Shown here piece after piece: positions 52,083 to 63,636 of a stretch of DNA of 64,000 nt. Position 1 is the stretch's first letter. Each line of letters starts with the position of its first letter. A model generated the notes under the pieces. That model saw only the letters and a program-made list of their open reading frames with translations, ran no database searches and was not told the origin of the DNA. Source of the DNA: Gautieria morchelliformis (Eukaryota; Basidiomycota; Agaricomycetes; Gomphales; Gomphaceae); the NCBI GenBank assembly GCA_015179125.1, contig WHVA01000086.1, positions 223,763 to 287,762 of the forward strand. Direction: 5' to 3'. The position numbers and the translations under genes are program-made.

Positions 52083-53506
52083 ATGGCAGGCATCTCCTTG
52101 GACAAGACACAGCTCATCGCTATTTTCCTGGAGACGTTTACGTACGGTGAGAGTTCAAGGTCCCTCGTCGGAGACATTGCAATCGTGAAGCCATGTCTTA
52201 ATTTAACCATAAATGACACCTTCAGGCATATTCTTCACCCTGTTCTGGATTACGTTGTGGGTGCTGTTTCAGAGGCAATCCAAGGGACTATCCACAAAGT
52301 CTTTGATTGTTACCTTGATCCTCATGCTGCTCATGTCAACTGCTGTAAGTCCGAATGAACTGGACCAATCTTCACGAGACTCAAACGCCCAAGCACATAA
52401 CGATTGAATTCGTTAGGGTCATCGAGGCATTCGTAGTGCATCGCGATGCAGGATCGGGTGGCCCAGTTGGTAAACCAACTCACCGCTGCTAGCGGTATTG
52501 AAATAATGACTATATCTCCACGTCAAGGGTATTATGCTCGGATTTCTCACCCGCTTCACATCGCAAAGAATGTATTATATATAACCATGTCTCTCACCGG
52601 CGATGTAGTTGTGGTACGTTTCCGCTATACTCTTCAGCCGACACTTCATTGACTATAGTATAAACCAGGCTTGGCGATGTTGTGTTGTATATCCCGATAT
52701 CCGGCTCATTATGGTTGTTCCTACCGTGCTGCTCGTCGCTAGTACCGGTGAGATCGCTGCTCACTTCCATGGCAACCCATCTTACCTGCTTTTCAGTTTC
52801 CGGTTATACCAGCTGCTGGATGCTGGCCACAGCTCCGGCTGGATCAACAATCTTTGTTGTCGCCAAACCTTGGTTTTCATCCTTTTTCGGACTTACGTTG
52901 TGCACGAATGCTTTTTGTACCGGTATGTAAGTATCACCATGTTTGATTCTGACGTTAATCTACAATCTCCTTCAGGTGCGATTGGATACCGAGTATGGAG
53001 CAGTATTCGTTCTGCTGGACCCTTTCAAGTTGGCCGAAGCAATCTCGTGCCAGTACTTATGACACTCGTTGAAAGCGGGGCTCTTTATGCCTCTGCCGTG
53101 ATGGCGTTAATAATCACTTATATCTCAGGCAGCAACGCCCTATATGCGGCATTGGATGTGGTCACACCTATTGTTGTATGTTATTTCCTGAGGTCAACGT
53201 GACATTGCCCCTTGCCATAATTGACTTCATATTCCTACTTTCCAAATTCAGGGAATTGTGTTTAGTCTGATCATTATCCAGATCAGGGCCTATGCTTCAC
53301 GTATCGCCAATAATACCGATGGAGCCGCATCTTTACGGAGTGTGTTGCAGCGACCACTCTCTGCTTCTACTAGTGACTACCCTACGGACCCTGTCACGCT
53401 GAACATGATATTCTCGACACCTCCTCCACATATTGACACGACCTCTTACCCTCCTAGCATCCTCGGTGTGTCAAAGGAGATCGAGAAGCTGTTCGATACG
53501 CTTTGA
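52083..53506 (+). CDS. Seven-transmembrane protein of an expanded basidiomycete family
   Basis: Eight exons (seven introns) chain in frame from MAGISLDKTQLIAIFLETF at 52083 to a stop at 53504. Hydrophobic segments: FFTLFWITLWVLF, SLIVTLILMLLMSTA, PLHIAKNVLYITMSLTGDVVV, then VYPDIRLIMVVPTVLLVAS, GSTIFVVAKPWFSSFFGLTL, LVPVLMTLVESGALYASAVM and DVVTPIVGIVFSLIIIQIRA. The typical loop HITIEFVRVIEAFVVHRDA and the block YASAVMALIITYISGSNALY are, from memory, characteristic of a large mushroom 7-TM family of unknown function with several paralogues per genome. The C-terminal tail is cytosol-like, Ser/Thr/Pro-rich. The ligand, if any, is unknown. The third intron's acceptor could shift by a few codons. 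Confidence 0.88.
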
Positions 53507-54077
53507 CGTACTAGTTTGCCTGATAGCTCTAATTATGCATCCATCTGGTTGCTTGTTTATACTAATATTTTGAGAACGCGGACAAAAGCGAATGTAATAT
53601 AAATGAAAAAGATTGTAGCTTTATCTCCATAGTTTGGCTGGTGACAAATACGTGTGCGAGCAGCCCAGTCTCTTCTGGTGTCCGTGAGGGTGCCGCTGAA
53701 CCACCGCGGCGGTCCTCGAACCGCTTATAAAAGATGATGCAAGCTAAACTCAAACGAGTACTGTACTTAGAACCACGTCCACATTTCCTGTCGCGGAGGC
53801 TTGTGAGAACAGCCTTGACGCACACAATCGCCTCCTGACTCTACTACATGCGCGCCTCGCAAGTTTCCAATGGCTGCCCACTCCCCGACTACTCGTGCTG
53901 CCTCAATTGAGTATTCGTCCTTCGCGGTCGACTTCAGCGGAGTCACTCCTACTCACTTGCGCCAGCGGCGAGCTCCTCAGGGAAGAATGTGGGAATTAAC
54001 ATGAATCTGAGGTCGTGGATCAAGTGAACAGGTACACGCTAAGGCAGGCAGCTAGCTGAAGTCCTGGACTTACAAAT
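53507..54077. other. Intergenic between convergent genes; nothing recognised
   Basis: The 3' ends of the 7-TM gene and the SET-domain gene face each other across 570 bp. No coding chain or RNA gene is seen; a short frame at 53562-53825 is not supported. Confidence 0.5.
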
Positions 54078-56009
54078 TCAATGGCGTTTGAATTTTTTGC
54101 TCGACTTCACGACTTCGTCGCTTCCTATAAGCCTCTTTTTGTTATTCTTGTTCTCATTGGTTAGCCCTTTCATGGCCTCTTCAATGGCACCCTTCAAGAT
54201 ACGCCTTTCGCCTACACGTACTACAATGGCCTTATATTTTGCTGTGTTTTCTTTTTCGGTTTCAAGAAGGGCTTCATCTTTCTGGAAGATATAAAATCAG
54301 AGGGAGCAAATAAGGAAGAGACGATCTCACAAACCTCTAGGGTTGTCTTGTATTCATCCAGTCGTTTCCTTAACACGGTCTCGACTATCTGTAGGACGCC
54401 TACGTCGGTCTTTGGCCTGGGGACTTTACCCTTTTCTTGTGTTCGCTCCCACTCGACTCTCGGCATTGCGAGAAGACGGATCAACGAAATAAGCTCCTCC
54501 GGGATTGCAAAATTCGTTTCTAAAGTAAACAAACTGAGGTAATATTTAGTATCGATTCGGTCAGATGTGTATGCTCAACTCATCGCCCCCTTCTTCAAGC
54601 CACCATTCTATCCGCTGCAGGAGCGAATCGTCGTCATTTTGTGACCGTGAGCGAAGAACATCCAAGACAGCATCTGCTCGAATATCGACAACATCGGCAG
54701 GGTTGCCCTGTTTACCATTGCCCATAGGAATTAAATCAACGTGTCCGTAGCGGCGAAGTAAATCTGAGTTCGGGGGATCGCCATACGTATTCCACTGACG
54801 AGGGGAGACGGTTGAGCGTGAGTGTTAGTATATGGGAAGAATTTACAATTTGTTCTCCACACTGGATATCTCGCGTGCAAATCATCTGCAAGTCTTCGGA
54901 ATCATAGCACAATTTTGCCTAGGGTATAACATCGATAGCATATAAGCAAAAGACTACTCTTGAGACGACACACGTACATTCTCTGATTGATATCGAGCGT
55001 TCAGGATATCGGCTAGTGGCACCATTGCTACGTCCGAGGGATCTTCTTTGTCCTCATCGTTGCTTTCCGAACCACCTTCCACCCCATCGTCCTCTGTAGG
55101 ATCCTTGTCTGTAGTGTCAATGTCCATCTCATCGCTTTTGTCCACAGCTGCGGCAAGTGACTGGTCCTGGTCGCTGTCTTCGTCTTCCCCTCTCCATCTC
55201 TCAACATGAAAGCTGCGAGATAAAATGCGGCTGCCCATAATATGATACCTTTGTAGGCAGTAGTAGTCGTCTATAGCTGCCGCCGGAAAAATATCTGGAC
55301 GGCTCTAACATTGTTTGTAACATTGGTAAAGCAGAAATAGCCACGAAAATTCACATTGAGAGCAGGAAGAAGCTTGTCATAATAGTCCTTTTCGGCTTCA
55401 GCTCGCCCAACCTTGTCTAAGGCAATGTAGGTAATCAATGAAAGCAAACTATTACTAAACACGCACTGACCATAAATACTTGTTCCTCGCAGCTCCTCGA
55501 GGTCGTCTGTATTCCAAAACATGGGTGTCTGGAACTGATCAGGTAACAAATCTAGGCATAGTTCAGATGGCGTTCTATGGGATTCACGATGTCGGGTTCC
55601 TGGCACCCACTTAGGTACCCCGCCCAAAATCCATGCTCTCCAGCATGATCCTCCCATAGCATGCATAGGATAAGTCCCACCCAACCTTTGTCGAGTCTGT
55701 ATTTCTTCCATTCACGTTCTCCGAACTTTGAGGGAAGCGATGATGTGCGCATGGAAAGTGTCAGGGAGCGAGGAAGTGTAAAGAGCACCGTGCCTTCCTA
55801 TGGAAAGAAACCGTGCATCAGAATAGAGTTAGCCACAGGTAATAATATGATGATTATACTTTTATATCTTGCAGTGCGATTGCTCCCCGTCCCATGGATG
55901 GAAAAGAGGTTAGGCCCACATCGGCATGTACGCTACCACCTTTCGCTTCGAACCAACGCAGAAATGCCTTGTTTTTTTCTACTTCGGCGCTATCGACGCT
56001 GATACTCAT
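54078..56009 (-). CDS. RKM4: SET-domain protein lysine methyltransferase, Rkm4/SETD6-like
   Basis: Starts MSISVDSAEVEKNKAFLRWF at 56009 and ends KSSKKFKRH; nine or so exons join in frame. Motifs in order: GRGAIALQDIKEGTVLFTLP (SET-N), KYRLDKGWVGLILCMLWE, QTPMFWNTDDLEELRGTSIY (SET insert), HIMGSRILSRSFHVERW, an acidic loop, DVAMVPLADILNARYQSEN (the NH-type core, here ADILNA), then EQIWNTYGDPPNSDLLRRYG (the SET-C tyrosine) and a Rubisco-LSMT-type C-terminal helical part with a basic tail. Yeast Rkm4 monomethylates ribosomal protein L42; human SETD6 modifies RelA and others. The long acidic insertion before the core is usual in basidiomycete versions as I recall them. The substrate here is inferred. 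Confidence 0.88.
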
Positions 56010-56845
56010 CGATCCTGGCCAGAAGCTGGTGAGCTCGGAACAAGGTCAGCTGTATACTACTGTATATCCTGAGGACGATTCAAATTCAAAGCTTGTCCGT
56101 GAGTAACGTAGTTAGAGTTTTTGCCACATCAAAATATTAGCAAACTGAATAGCTAGGCACACCATTCAGTTGATATATACCCGACTCTGAATGAGTCCTG
56201 CGGGTAAAAAACAAGTACACATTTGTATTTTCAAGTTACTCGTGCTCTACACGGATACATGAACGAATGCCAGCTAGGGCTGGCTGACCAGGAACATGGT
56301 TCAGCTTTTCACTGATGATGACGCAAGTACTAGAGTAATAACGCAGATAAACAAGGCTTTGGTCTTTCGAAGTCAAGGAACATGGATGCGACACGCGTGT
56401 CCCTGCCTCAGTCAAGTAGGCGAGACCAGGTGTCTGAGGTGGCAGGGCTCTGAACGTTCGAACCCACGGAGACTGCGGCATCCCTTGTGTAGCCAGAACG
56501 TGTTAAATAGCTACGAAAGAAGAGCACAGTCAAAGCCGCCTGGTAGACCCACCCACCGATTGACTCACCCTCTGGAGTCAATGTGTACGCCAGATTTACG
56601 TTTCGTGATATCCTTGGCCATGCGTGTAGTCGTTTTCGTCGTTACTTTGTGGGCCTGGTCTGATGAGATGCCATTCACTCTACACTCGTCGTCTGAGTCA
56701 TGCTCGTGAACGCCCCTTTCTACCACAACCTGCACAAACGGAGCTGGCTCGCGATCGGAGCGATAGTAACGTTCTTCTTGAGGAGGAGGAGAGGACGGCT
56801 TCCTCTTCGCTCTGTCAGCTGCTCAACTGTATGAGATGGTTTCCT
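56010..56845. other. Intergenic; no supported gene
   Basis: Upstream of the SET-domain gene (minus strand) and downstream of the gene at 56846-57610. Plus-strand frames at 56296-56709 and 56663-56860 lack motifs and overlap likely promoter and 3' sequence. A GTTCGAAC word at about 56,458 was checked as a possible tRNA T-arm and rejected. Confidence 0.45.
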
Positions 56846-57610
56846 TCAAGTGATCCATGACCTCGCACCTTCAAGGAGCTTTTGATCCGCCTCTCGCGTG
56901 AAACTATCCGCCAATGCTTGATACTTCTTCACCTGCCAGCGTAGCTGGAACGCCCTTGCGAAGTTCCCCTGTGACCATGCCCACTTTCTCTCCTCGCGAA
57001 ACCGTCGCCGCTGACCTGCAGCACTCAACGCCTTGGCCCGCAACCTAGCAACTTCTCTCTCTACATCCGACTGCGGCTCCGCGTCCTCTATGCGGGAACG
57101 GGATTCGATGGAGGATAGCTCCTCATACACGGTTGGAAGCTCCTCGATGCGCCGCGGCTCACTCAAACGGCGTCCGAGTCGAGGCGCTTTTCGACGAGGT
57201 CGTTCATCGACGCTACAAGTCTCCCATATGTCACCAATGACCTCGATAGTGGTCCATTCCGTGTCCTCGTAGAGATACGATACGATATCCGCCATGACCA
57301 CACCGAACGCGATGCCGAGTAAGGTGCTCGCGACGTTCCAACTATCACATCGCGTTAAGAAGTCCCCCACAAGTCGTCCACTGATACCAAGAAATAGCGC
57401 TATAGTTATGACTTGATACGTGGATATAATTGCATGATACATCAAAACGCCTTGAATGAGGCCTTTGAGGAGGCTGTCGGCATTCTGGTTCTCACTTAGG
57501 AGAATGGTGATCATGAGAAATCGCACCCCTAGCACGAACGCTACGGGGACGACCAAAGCCAGAGCAACACCACGCATCCTAGAGGGTGTGGTTGAAGGGC
57601 ATGGCGCCAA
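56846..57610 (-). CDS. Intronless membrane protein with C-terminal DUF1771-like helical region
   Basis: 254 residues from MAPCPSTTPSRMRG to ARSWIT. Hydrophobic helices: VALALVVPVAFVLGVRFLMI, GVLMYHAIISTYQVITIALF continuing LGISG, and ASTLLGIAFGVVMADIVSYL. A charged middle (RPRRKAPRLGRRLSEPRR) is followed by a helical stretch, AKALSAAGQRRRFREERKWA, GNFARAFQLRWQVKKYQALA and SFTREADQKLLEG, that resembles the DUF1771 region found before Smr domains, but there is no Smr domain. It lies 135 bp downstream of SLU7 on the same strand. The function is unknown; the DUF1771 match is by eye. Confidence 0.7.
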   Translation of the reverse strand: MAPCPSTTPSRMRGVALALVVPVAFVLGVRFLMITILLSENQNADSLLKGLIQGVLMYHAIISTYQVITIALFLGISGRLVGDFLTRCDSWNVASTLLGIAFGVVMADIVSYLYEDTEWTTIEVIGDIWETCSVDERPRRKAPRLGRRLSEPRRIEELPTVYEELSSIESRSRIEDAEPQSDVEREVARLRAKALSAAGQRRRFREERKWAWSQGNFARAFQLRWQVKKYQALADSFTREADQKLLEGARSWIT

Positions 57611-57745
57611 CGAGGCTTCAGAACGCGTTCGCGAATTTCATACTTTAGCACGTAAGCAGAAGTCAACCAGTGGCGCTAGTTCGTATACAGAGGCCTGACG
57701 TTCATCCTAGCGTACAAGGCACATACTGACACTATGATACAGCAT

Positions 57746-59717
57746 TCATACCTCTTTATCTACATACCCGAACATGGGATCATCAAATCCTGCGCGACGG
57801 TTCATCCTATAGGCCTCTGTGAGACGGTGAGAGGAATCAGTCGTGGTCTTGAAGCATAGGTATAGCACATGGACGCACCCAATTCCTCTTCAGTCACTTC
57901 ATGGTTCCCGCTGGAAAAGCTGTCATTGTACTTCTTTCGTTTCCCCGATGGCTCATCATCAACCTCATCAGACTTCCAGCCCTTCCGTTTCTTCTCCCGC
58001 TCTGCTTTAATGGCTTCTGCCAATTTGACCTTGTCCAGCTGGAGGTCACCCTCCCCGAGATGCTTCTTTGCTAGCGACGAAGGCTCGTCACGACCACGGT
58101 CCCGGTCCTTATCTTTCCCCTTTCCGCGCGACATATCCTCGAGGTGTTGGTCCACCAGTGACCGGGATTGTTGTTCACGAGCGCGGTCACGTTCGGCAGG
58201 CGTGGGAGCGGTGAGCAGGCTCTGCACATCCGAGGCTTGAGCTGCTTCGATACCTGCTTCGCCAGCACAGTATGAAGCATGGATGATGGATTGGCAACAG
58301 GCGTAGCCCCACTCTCCCGTTGAAAGCGAATAGAACGACCCCCATACTGCAGTGTGGTTGTTGACGAGGACTAAAATAAGGTGAACCTCGATGTCATGAA
58401 TTGAAAACAACAAGACAGACCATCTTCCGCATACTTGGACCGATTCTTTACACGCTCTCTGCCCTTGATGACCTGTCCAGTACGGGAGTACTCGACATAG
58501 TTTTCTGTCTGCCCAGTCAAGAGCTCCTTGGGTGCATGCTGGAGGTACTTCTCGCCTCCATACTTGGCCAGAATGCCAACTTTTGTCGTATCCTTGAGTT
58601 TTTCCTTCTTCTCCTTATATTCTTGGTGAAGTATCTCGCCAGCTGTCGGATTTGCATGGAGATGTACGTCATTGCCACGTGCCGCCGACTGCCAGGCAAA
58701 GAGCTGTAGCTTTTCAACATCGATGGCTTCACCCGTGTGTCGAAAAAAGTTGTCGCCCGCGAATAAAGCCTAGTATACTCGTCAGCAAGGCATGTTTGTA
58801 ATGAGAACCGGGAAGCAACTCGCCTCTTCTGGCGGGATGTTGCTGTCTGGTGCTTCACGCATAGAACGTGTCTTTGGATCATAGTAGGCACTCTCGGGGT
58901 CGAGGTTACGAAGATATTTGGCTGTGTCCTCTCGTATACGGAGGTTACGGACGGTAATTCGAGTTTTGGTGTCCATCTTTTGACCGACAGCATCCGCAGC
59001 ATCTGCATATTTATCTTCATCTGCATCCTCCTCATCACTGGATCCGAATTCATCATCGCCGCCAGTCTTGGCCTTGGCAACTTTTCGGACGGCAGCCAAG
59101 TCTGTAGTAGTTTGGTTGTCGATTTCCTCCTCGCGTAATGCCTGGCGTGCAGATTCAATGGCAGCATACTCTTCATAAATCCTTTTGTGCTCGGAAGCAT
59201 CGTAGCCGTTCCAACGGTCACGTTTTGCATCGTAACCCGGTTGTACGTCTTGAATAATTTCGTCCGCCTGAATGTCCTTGCCTGTGAACTTTGCACCTTT
59301 CTTGCGAGGTCTTTCCAGACAGTCTTGTCGCTTGTGAGTCATTGCGCCACAATTTTCACAGGCACCCTTGCGATACTTTGTAGCGGCAGGACCAGCCTTC
59401 TGACCACGGGCATACCATTCATCAAGCTTGTTGGAGCCAGAGTCATAGTCAGGCCGACGCTGATGTGCTAGAGAGGGCAGCCCGGTGTCTAGATACCATG
59501 GTGCTTGTGATATGTACTGAGGGATGTGGGGATTGATTGCCTTTCCCTCCTCATCGAGGGCGGCAGGAGCTGTGCCCGCTTTACGGGCAGCATCGAGATC
59601 CTTTTGACGACGAAACTCCTCGCGAGAGAGCTTCCCAACAGCTACAAAATAAGATATCAAGACCAAAAGAAAGTGCAAAGAAATGGAGTACGCACCTGAA
59701 GTGCTTGCTGTGGCCAT
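57746..59717 (-). CDS. SLU7: Pre-mRNA splicing factor Slu7
   Basis: Second-step splicing factor that helps choose the 3' splice site. Exons run from 59717 ([20 protein letters not shown]), through a C-x2-C-x4-H-x4-C knuckle ([14 protein letters not shown]), [58 protein letters not shown], then [20 protein letters not shown] and [36 protein letters not shown], and a Lys/Arg/Asp-rich tail ending [30 protein letters not shown]. The intron between PPEE and ALFAGD must start with GC (GAG/gcgagt, about 58,826-58,772). The final intron splits EEELE/AYRM. Normal length and order for fungal Slu7. Confidence 0.96.
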
Positions 59718-60723
59718 ACGCTTCAGAGGTCTTCAGCTGTAGGTACCGTACGATCCGAACTCGGGTCGGGCGGTAGCGGGCGTCCAGTTGAGCGCCAAGC
59801 ACGGCGTCTTAAAAATGAACTGCGGGAGTTCCACATCATCTCTCTTTTCACTCACCATCATCGCGAAAGAACAATAGCTCCAGTTTTTCCATGGCACACG
59901 CTCATTAATGCACCCACCCACCCACCCATAGCACAAGCAGTACCCCCCCCTTCCCATAAATTACCCTGACCCTAATAGAACGTAGCTCCTCAGTCCAGCA
60001 ACGATTAAGCAGCAAGCCGCGTGGCTAGAATAAGAGACACCATTGCAAGTCAAATCCATCCCGCTGCAACCCCCAGGACGGAGTAGAGCAGCAAAGACAG
60101 CGCTTGAAACGGACTACGGTGAAGCAAAGCCGCGCAGAAAGATCCCGCCCACCCCCTTTCTCCGCGCACCCTCTGAGCTAACGCTCAGGTCAGCCCAACC
60201 ACACTCAGCTTCACCACGCACCACGTCCACCGAGCCAAAGCAAGTCGAAACTGGAACGCCGTGTCACACACCAAGTACACAAAGTCCCGTGAGCAGCTCA
60301 GTCTCGTGAAGATTCCCACTGAGGAGAGCATATGCCACGCATAATTTGCGCGTTGTGTATGTAGGATGTATATACTGCCCTACCTCCGCACCCTCACACA
60401 CAGAGTGCCAGACGCACATGCATACTTACTTACCTACACCGCGCAAGTCGATTATATTTGGACAAACAGTCAAATATCGCAAAGGAGGTTTTTGGGTAAC
60501 AGTCGGATGATCTACAGATTATATTGGGAAAAATATGTTATACGCGGATTTTCTAACAATATTCGAGTGATTTGAATTGAAACTGGACAAAACCTAGTTT
60601 GACCGTGAATTGACTTATTGTGAATACCTGCAAACAGAATGAAACGAATACACGACAGCGGCCTGTATAGTAGTCATAGAAAAATGACTCAGAGACATGA
60701 ACTATGTCATGTCATATAATAAA
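59718..60723. other. Intergenic; no supported gene
   Basis: It contains the SLU7 promoter side and the 3' flank of the signal peptide peptidase gene. A plus-strand frame at 60043-60309 (Pro/Thr/Ser-rich) has no domain or conserved motif that I recognise. A C/A-rich tract (CCACCCACCCACCC) is at about 59,910. Confidence 0.45.
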
Positions 60724-62388
60724 CTATCCTCGTTTTCTCGTGCTACGCCTCTTTTTGGGGGGCTGGTCGCTGACGTCGTCCGCCTCTTCAAGTTCGCCGT
60801 CCTCGGCAACGAGCTCGGATCCCGTGGGTGATCCATCAACTACGGGAATATCTGTACGTTGTGGCGGAGGTCCTTGCATTTCCTCTTGTTTGACAGGTTC
60901 CAACACTTTCAGGTCCTGATCAATGTTCTTCTCTTGTGCTGGCTCATCCTTCCACTGCCAGACCTGCTTCAGCTCTCCACGACGAAGACCGGTGAATATA
61001 AGTGATGAGGCACATGCGGGACTGTTACCCATTCGTCAGCCGGACGAGGTTCCTGCAGCCGAACAGTCACAGACCTGAGGTATAGGAGAGCAGGTTGTGC
61101 TGCTTTCCATGTATGCATCACAAACATGGTGCAAAGGAGCCCGAGCACATACGATACGATCGCCGCGGTGAAGTACGGCTTTGCGAATGTGCGATATGGA
61201 TCCCGTTCTTTGGACATGAATAGGTCCCGACGAAGAGCCAATGAAACAAACGCGCCAGGTATGACGATGTCGCCTAGCCCAAGCATTGTGAAGCCTTTCG
61301 CAGTTGAGAAATCACTTGATTTGGGCCACAAAATCTTTACAGGAGCGTCCAATGTGGTGGCTACTTCGACCATCTACCCTTTCTGTTGATCCGGTGAAGT
61401 ACAAATAGCAACACAAAGTGCTCACCACTTCTGTCCCGAAGACCCACCAAATGTCGTATAGGCACAAACCAGCAAGAAGGGTCGTTCCGGTTTGGAAACC
61501 GTCGAGTTTCAAAAGACAAAGAGCGTCATAGGCAAAAGACAGGCCTAGGATGTTGGTTATTAGAGCTGGCTTGCTCGAATGGTTGGATAACATGTAAACC
61601 GCTGAGGGCAACACTGCAAATGGTAATAAGAAGGGAATAGGCGTTCTACAGGAAAGAGAGAAGAGCTCTATCGAAAAGAATAAGATTAAACATGAGATTG
61701 TGGGATTGCTTCAGGACACACGCCCACCTCGCTTGTTTTTCACAAGGAACAGTCTAGTCTTGTCAAAAGACCGCCACCGTTCCTTGCCCAGGATCATCCT
61801 GAGTAGCGCTGCCGATGTCTACTCAAGGCGGTCAATTGCGAATTTGGCTAGAGTACCCTGCCCACCTTCCAGACAGTGCCGACTCCGATAACTGCAAAGT
61901 ACCACCCTGTACCCTGCGTTCATAAGATTGAAAATCGCATGAAATTAACCGGACGCACCAAGTAACCAATTGACCCATTCCTAAAGAACAATGAGAACAG
62001 TAAGGATAGGGTCATAGAGGAGACACACCTTTCCTAGGTACTTGAAAACCAGGTACAGGCCTAGAAGGGCAGCCGAAGCCAAAACAGGGAAAAGGTAGGC
62101 ATCGGACGACGAAAGCCTTGAACGTTGTGAGTAAAAGATATTAATATTGGCAATCCTCAGAACCTTTCATCAAGGTCTTGCTCATCATCCTCGTCTTCTT
62201 CGTCAGCTACCTGGGAAGCAGCGTCTTTGCGTGGAGGCTATAGAACAAGCACATGACGCGTCTCAGTCTGAGCGTAGGCAAGGGGAAAGAAATAATTTAA
62301 GACAGACTGGAAGAGAGCCCCATGCGCCGGCGTATACCACGGTGGTAGCTAATGACAACAGACCTGCGTATGCGAAAATGTCCTCCAT
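60724..62388 (-). CDS. Signal peptide peptidase (intramembrane aspartyl protease, SPP family)
   Basis: Cleaves signal peptides and other type II membrane stubs within the ER membrane. It starts MEDIFAYAGLLSLATTVVYA at 62388; about nine exons can be chained. Motifs: DAYLFPVLASAALLGLYLVF KYLGKEWVNWLLGWYF; then GLCLYDIWWVFGTEV (first catalytic Asp in YD), GLGDIVIPGAFV (second Asp in GLGD) and QPALLYL (the PAL motif), then SPACASSLIFTGLRRGELKQ. All three signatures are intact. The cytosolic tail is acidic and ends KKRRSTRKRG; a KKxx-like or basic ER-retention function is possible. Some internal donors (after KNKRGGRV, and GTEV/MVEV) are less certain. Confidence 0.92.
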
Positions 62389-62920
62389 ACTTGCAGGAAA
62401 GATCCACCGTAAGTATAGTACAAACTTGAATGTTTAGAGGCGCTCGTTGACGGTAAATCTCGTATAATACTAGAGTAAGCACAGGTACTTACCTATAAAC
62501 TTGAGTTATACAACGCATCACGGCCAAGCTAAGCTCTTCTTTAGTGGTTTTGCTAATATATATTGTCAACTGAGAATTAGGCACACCTTTCGGTTGAGCT
62601 AATATTTATTGGTATAGCAAAAAAGGGTCCATTCCGTCGATAATTCCACAAATCTGCAGGTCAGTAGTATTTCCCTTGACTTGTATAGCCTTGTGGTTTG
62701 TCTTGTGTGGACTTCTGTACAAGTGTTGCCACCGATACTTCTCTTGTATACTTGCACTGTCTTGCGGTATACAGCCCTTTAATGATCGGTTGATGGACTT
62801 CCGTGAATGTTATTACAAGACAATATAGCATACATTAGGACTTCGGTAAGATAAACGACAAGGATACGTAAAATGTCATTGTACCCTTCAAGAGGCGAAG
62901 ACTCGTAGAGGATGGAATCG
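62389..62920. other. Intergenic; promoter region of the SPP gene, nothing else recognised
   Basis: AT-rich 530 bp with no frames of interest. The left part must hold the SPP promoter and 5' leader, the right part the 3' end of the MARVEL-like gene. Confidence 0.5.
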
Positions 62921-63636
62921 TTATGCAACGGTAAGTTGACCACGTGCACCTTCTCCGCGTCGCAGGCTTAAGATTCCTCGAAGAAGGACGGCGAAGAGCA
63001 ATATAGTGGTGATGATCCATGACGCCCATGCGAAGCCTGTATATATCGTAGAAGTGGCCAATCTATGTACGATTCACTCACCTAACAGTGCGTTGAGTTG
63101 ATTACAGTATATAACATTGCGTCGGTCGTTCCTAACAATAGTGTTTAGAATGCCAACCCAGACAAACGATCGGAGCAAGCTACACACGAGCAGTTAATGC
63201 CGCCATCGAGGGAAGCTGTGATGGCTATGGCTCCAGCGAGCCAAAAGACCCAAGTGATCGCTAAACTAGCCAGGGAATCCAACAAGACTGCATGCACAGA
63301 GGTGGGAGACTACTCACAATATGCCGTGACTAGCGACACTGGTAAGGACACCACCTGCAGCAAACAAGAAGAACAGTATGAAGAGAGCTGAACCGAGGGC
63401 AGTCCACCACGAGGTGAATAACAGCAAGTGTGTTCTGGAACGCAGGCTGGAGAACGCAGCTCCAGCGTTTGTTTCATACTTGGATGTAAGCCATGCAGAG
63501 ATGCAGCCTTCGACAATGGCGAGGAGGAGAAGAAGGCCAAACAGAACTTTGAGGGTGGTTAGTCACAGTAATGAAAACCGAGGCTGCACAGCAACTCACT
63601 TGGATGGCCTCTCCGAATATGACTGTCCATGCTCAT
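62921..63636 (-). CDS. MARVEL-domain-like four-TM membrane protein
   Basis: Five exons from MSMDSHIRRGHP at 63636 (or the second ATG at 63630) to GARGQLTVA, stop at 62921; about 185 residues. Four hydrophobic helices: ILFGLLLLLAIVEGCISAWL, LLLFTSWWTALGSALFILFF, FLAITWVFWLAGAIAITASL and FAWASWIITTILLFAVLLRG. Conserved features are the short RRGHP leader, ISAWLTSKY and the loop cysteines in GGINC and YCNQL between helices 3 and 4, a layout common in fungal MARVEL proteins. These are usually plasma-membrane or vesicle proteins; the specific role is unknown. An acceptor (TTATTTCTAG) just upstream of the start suggests a 5'-UTR intron. Confidence 0.82.

Noticed and set aside
56390-56485. GTTCGAAC word suggesting a tRNA
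   Set aside because: On neither strand can a five-pair T stem, an A-box and an acceptor stem be placed at the right spacing.
60043-60309. 88-codon Pro/Thr/Ser-rich frame
   Set aside because: No homology pattern or splice context; it probably lies in the shared upstream region of SLU7.
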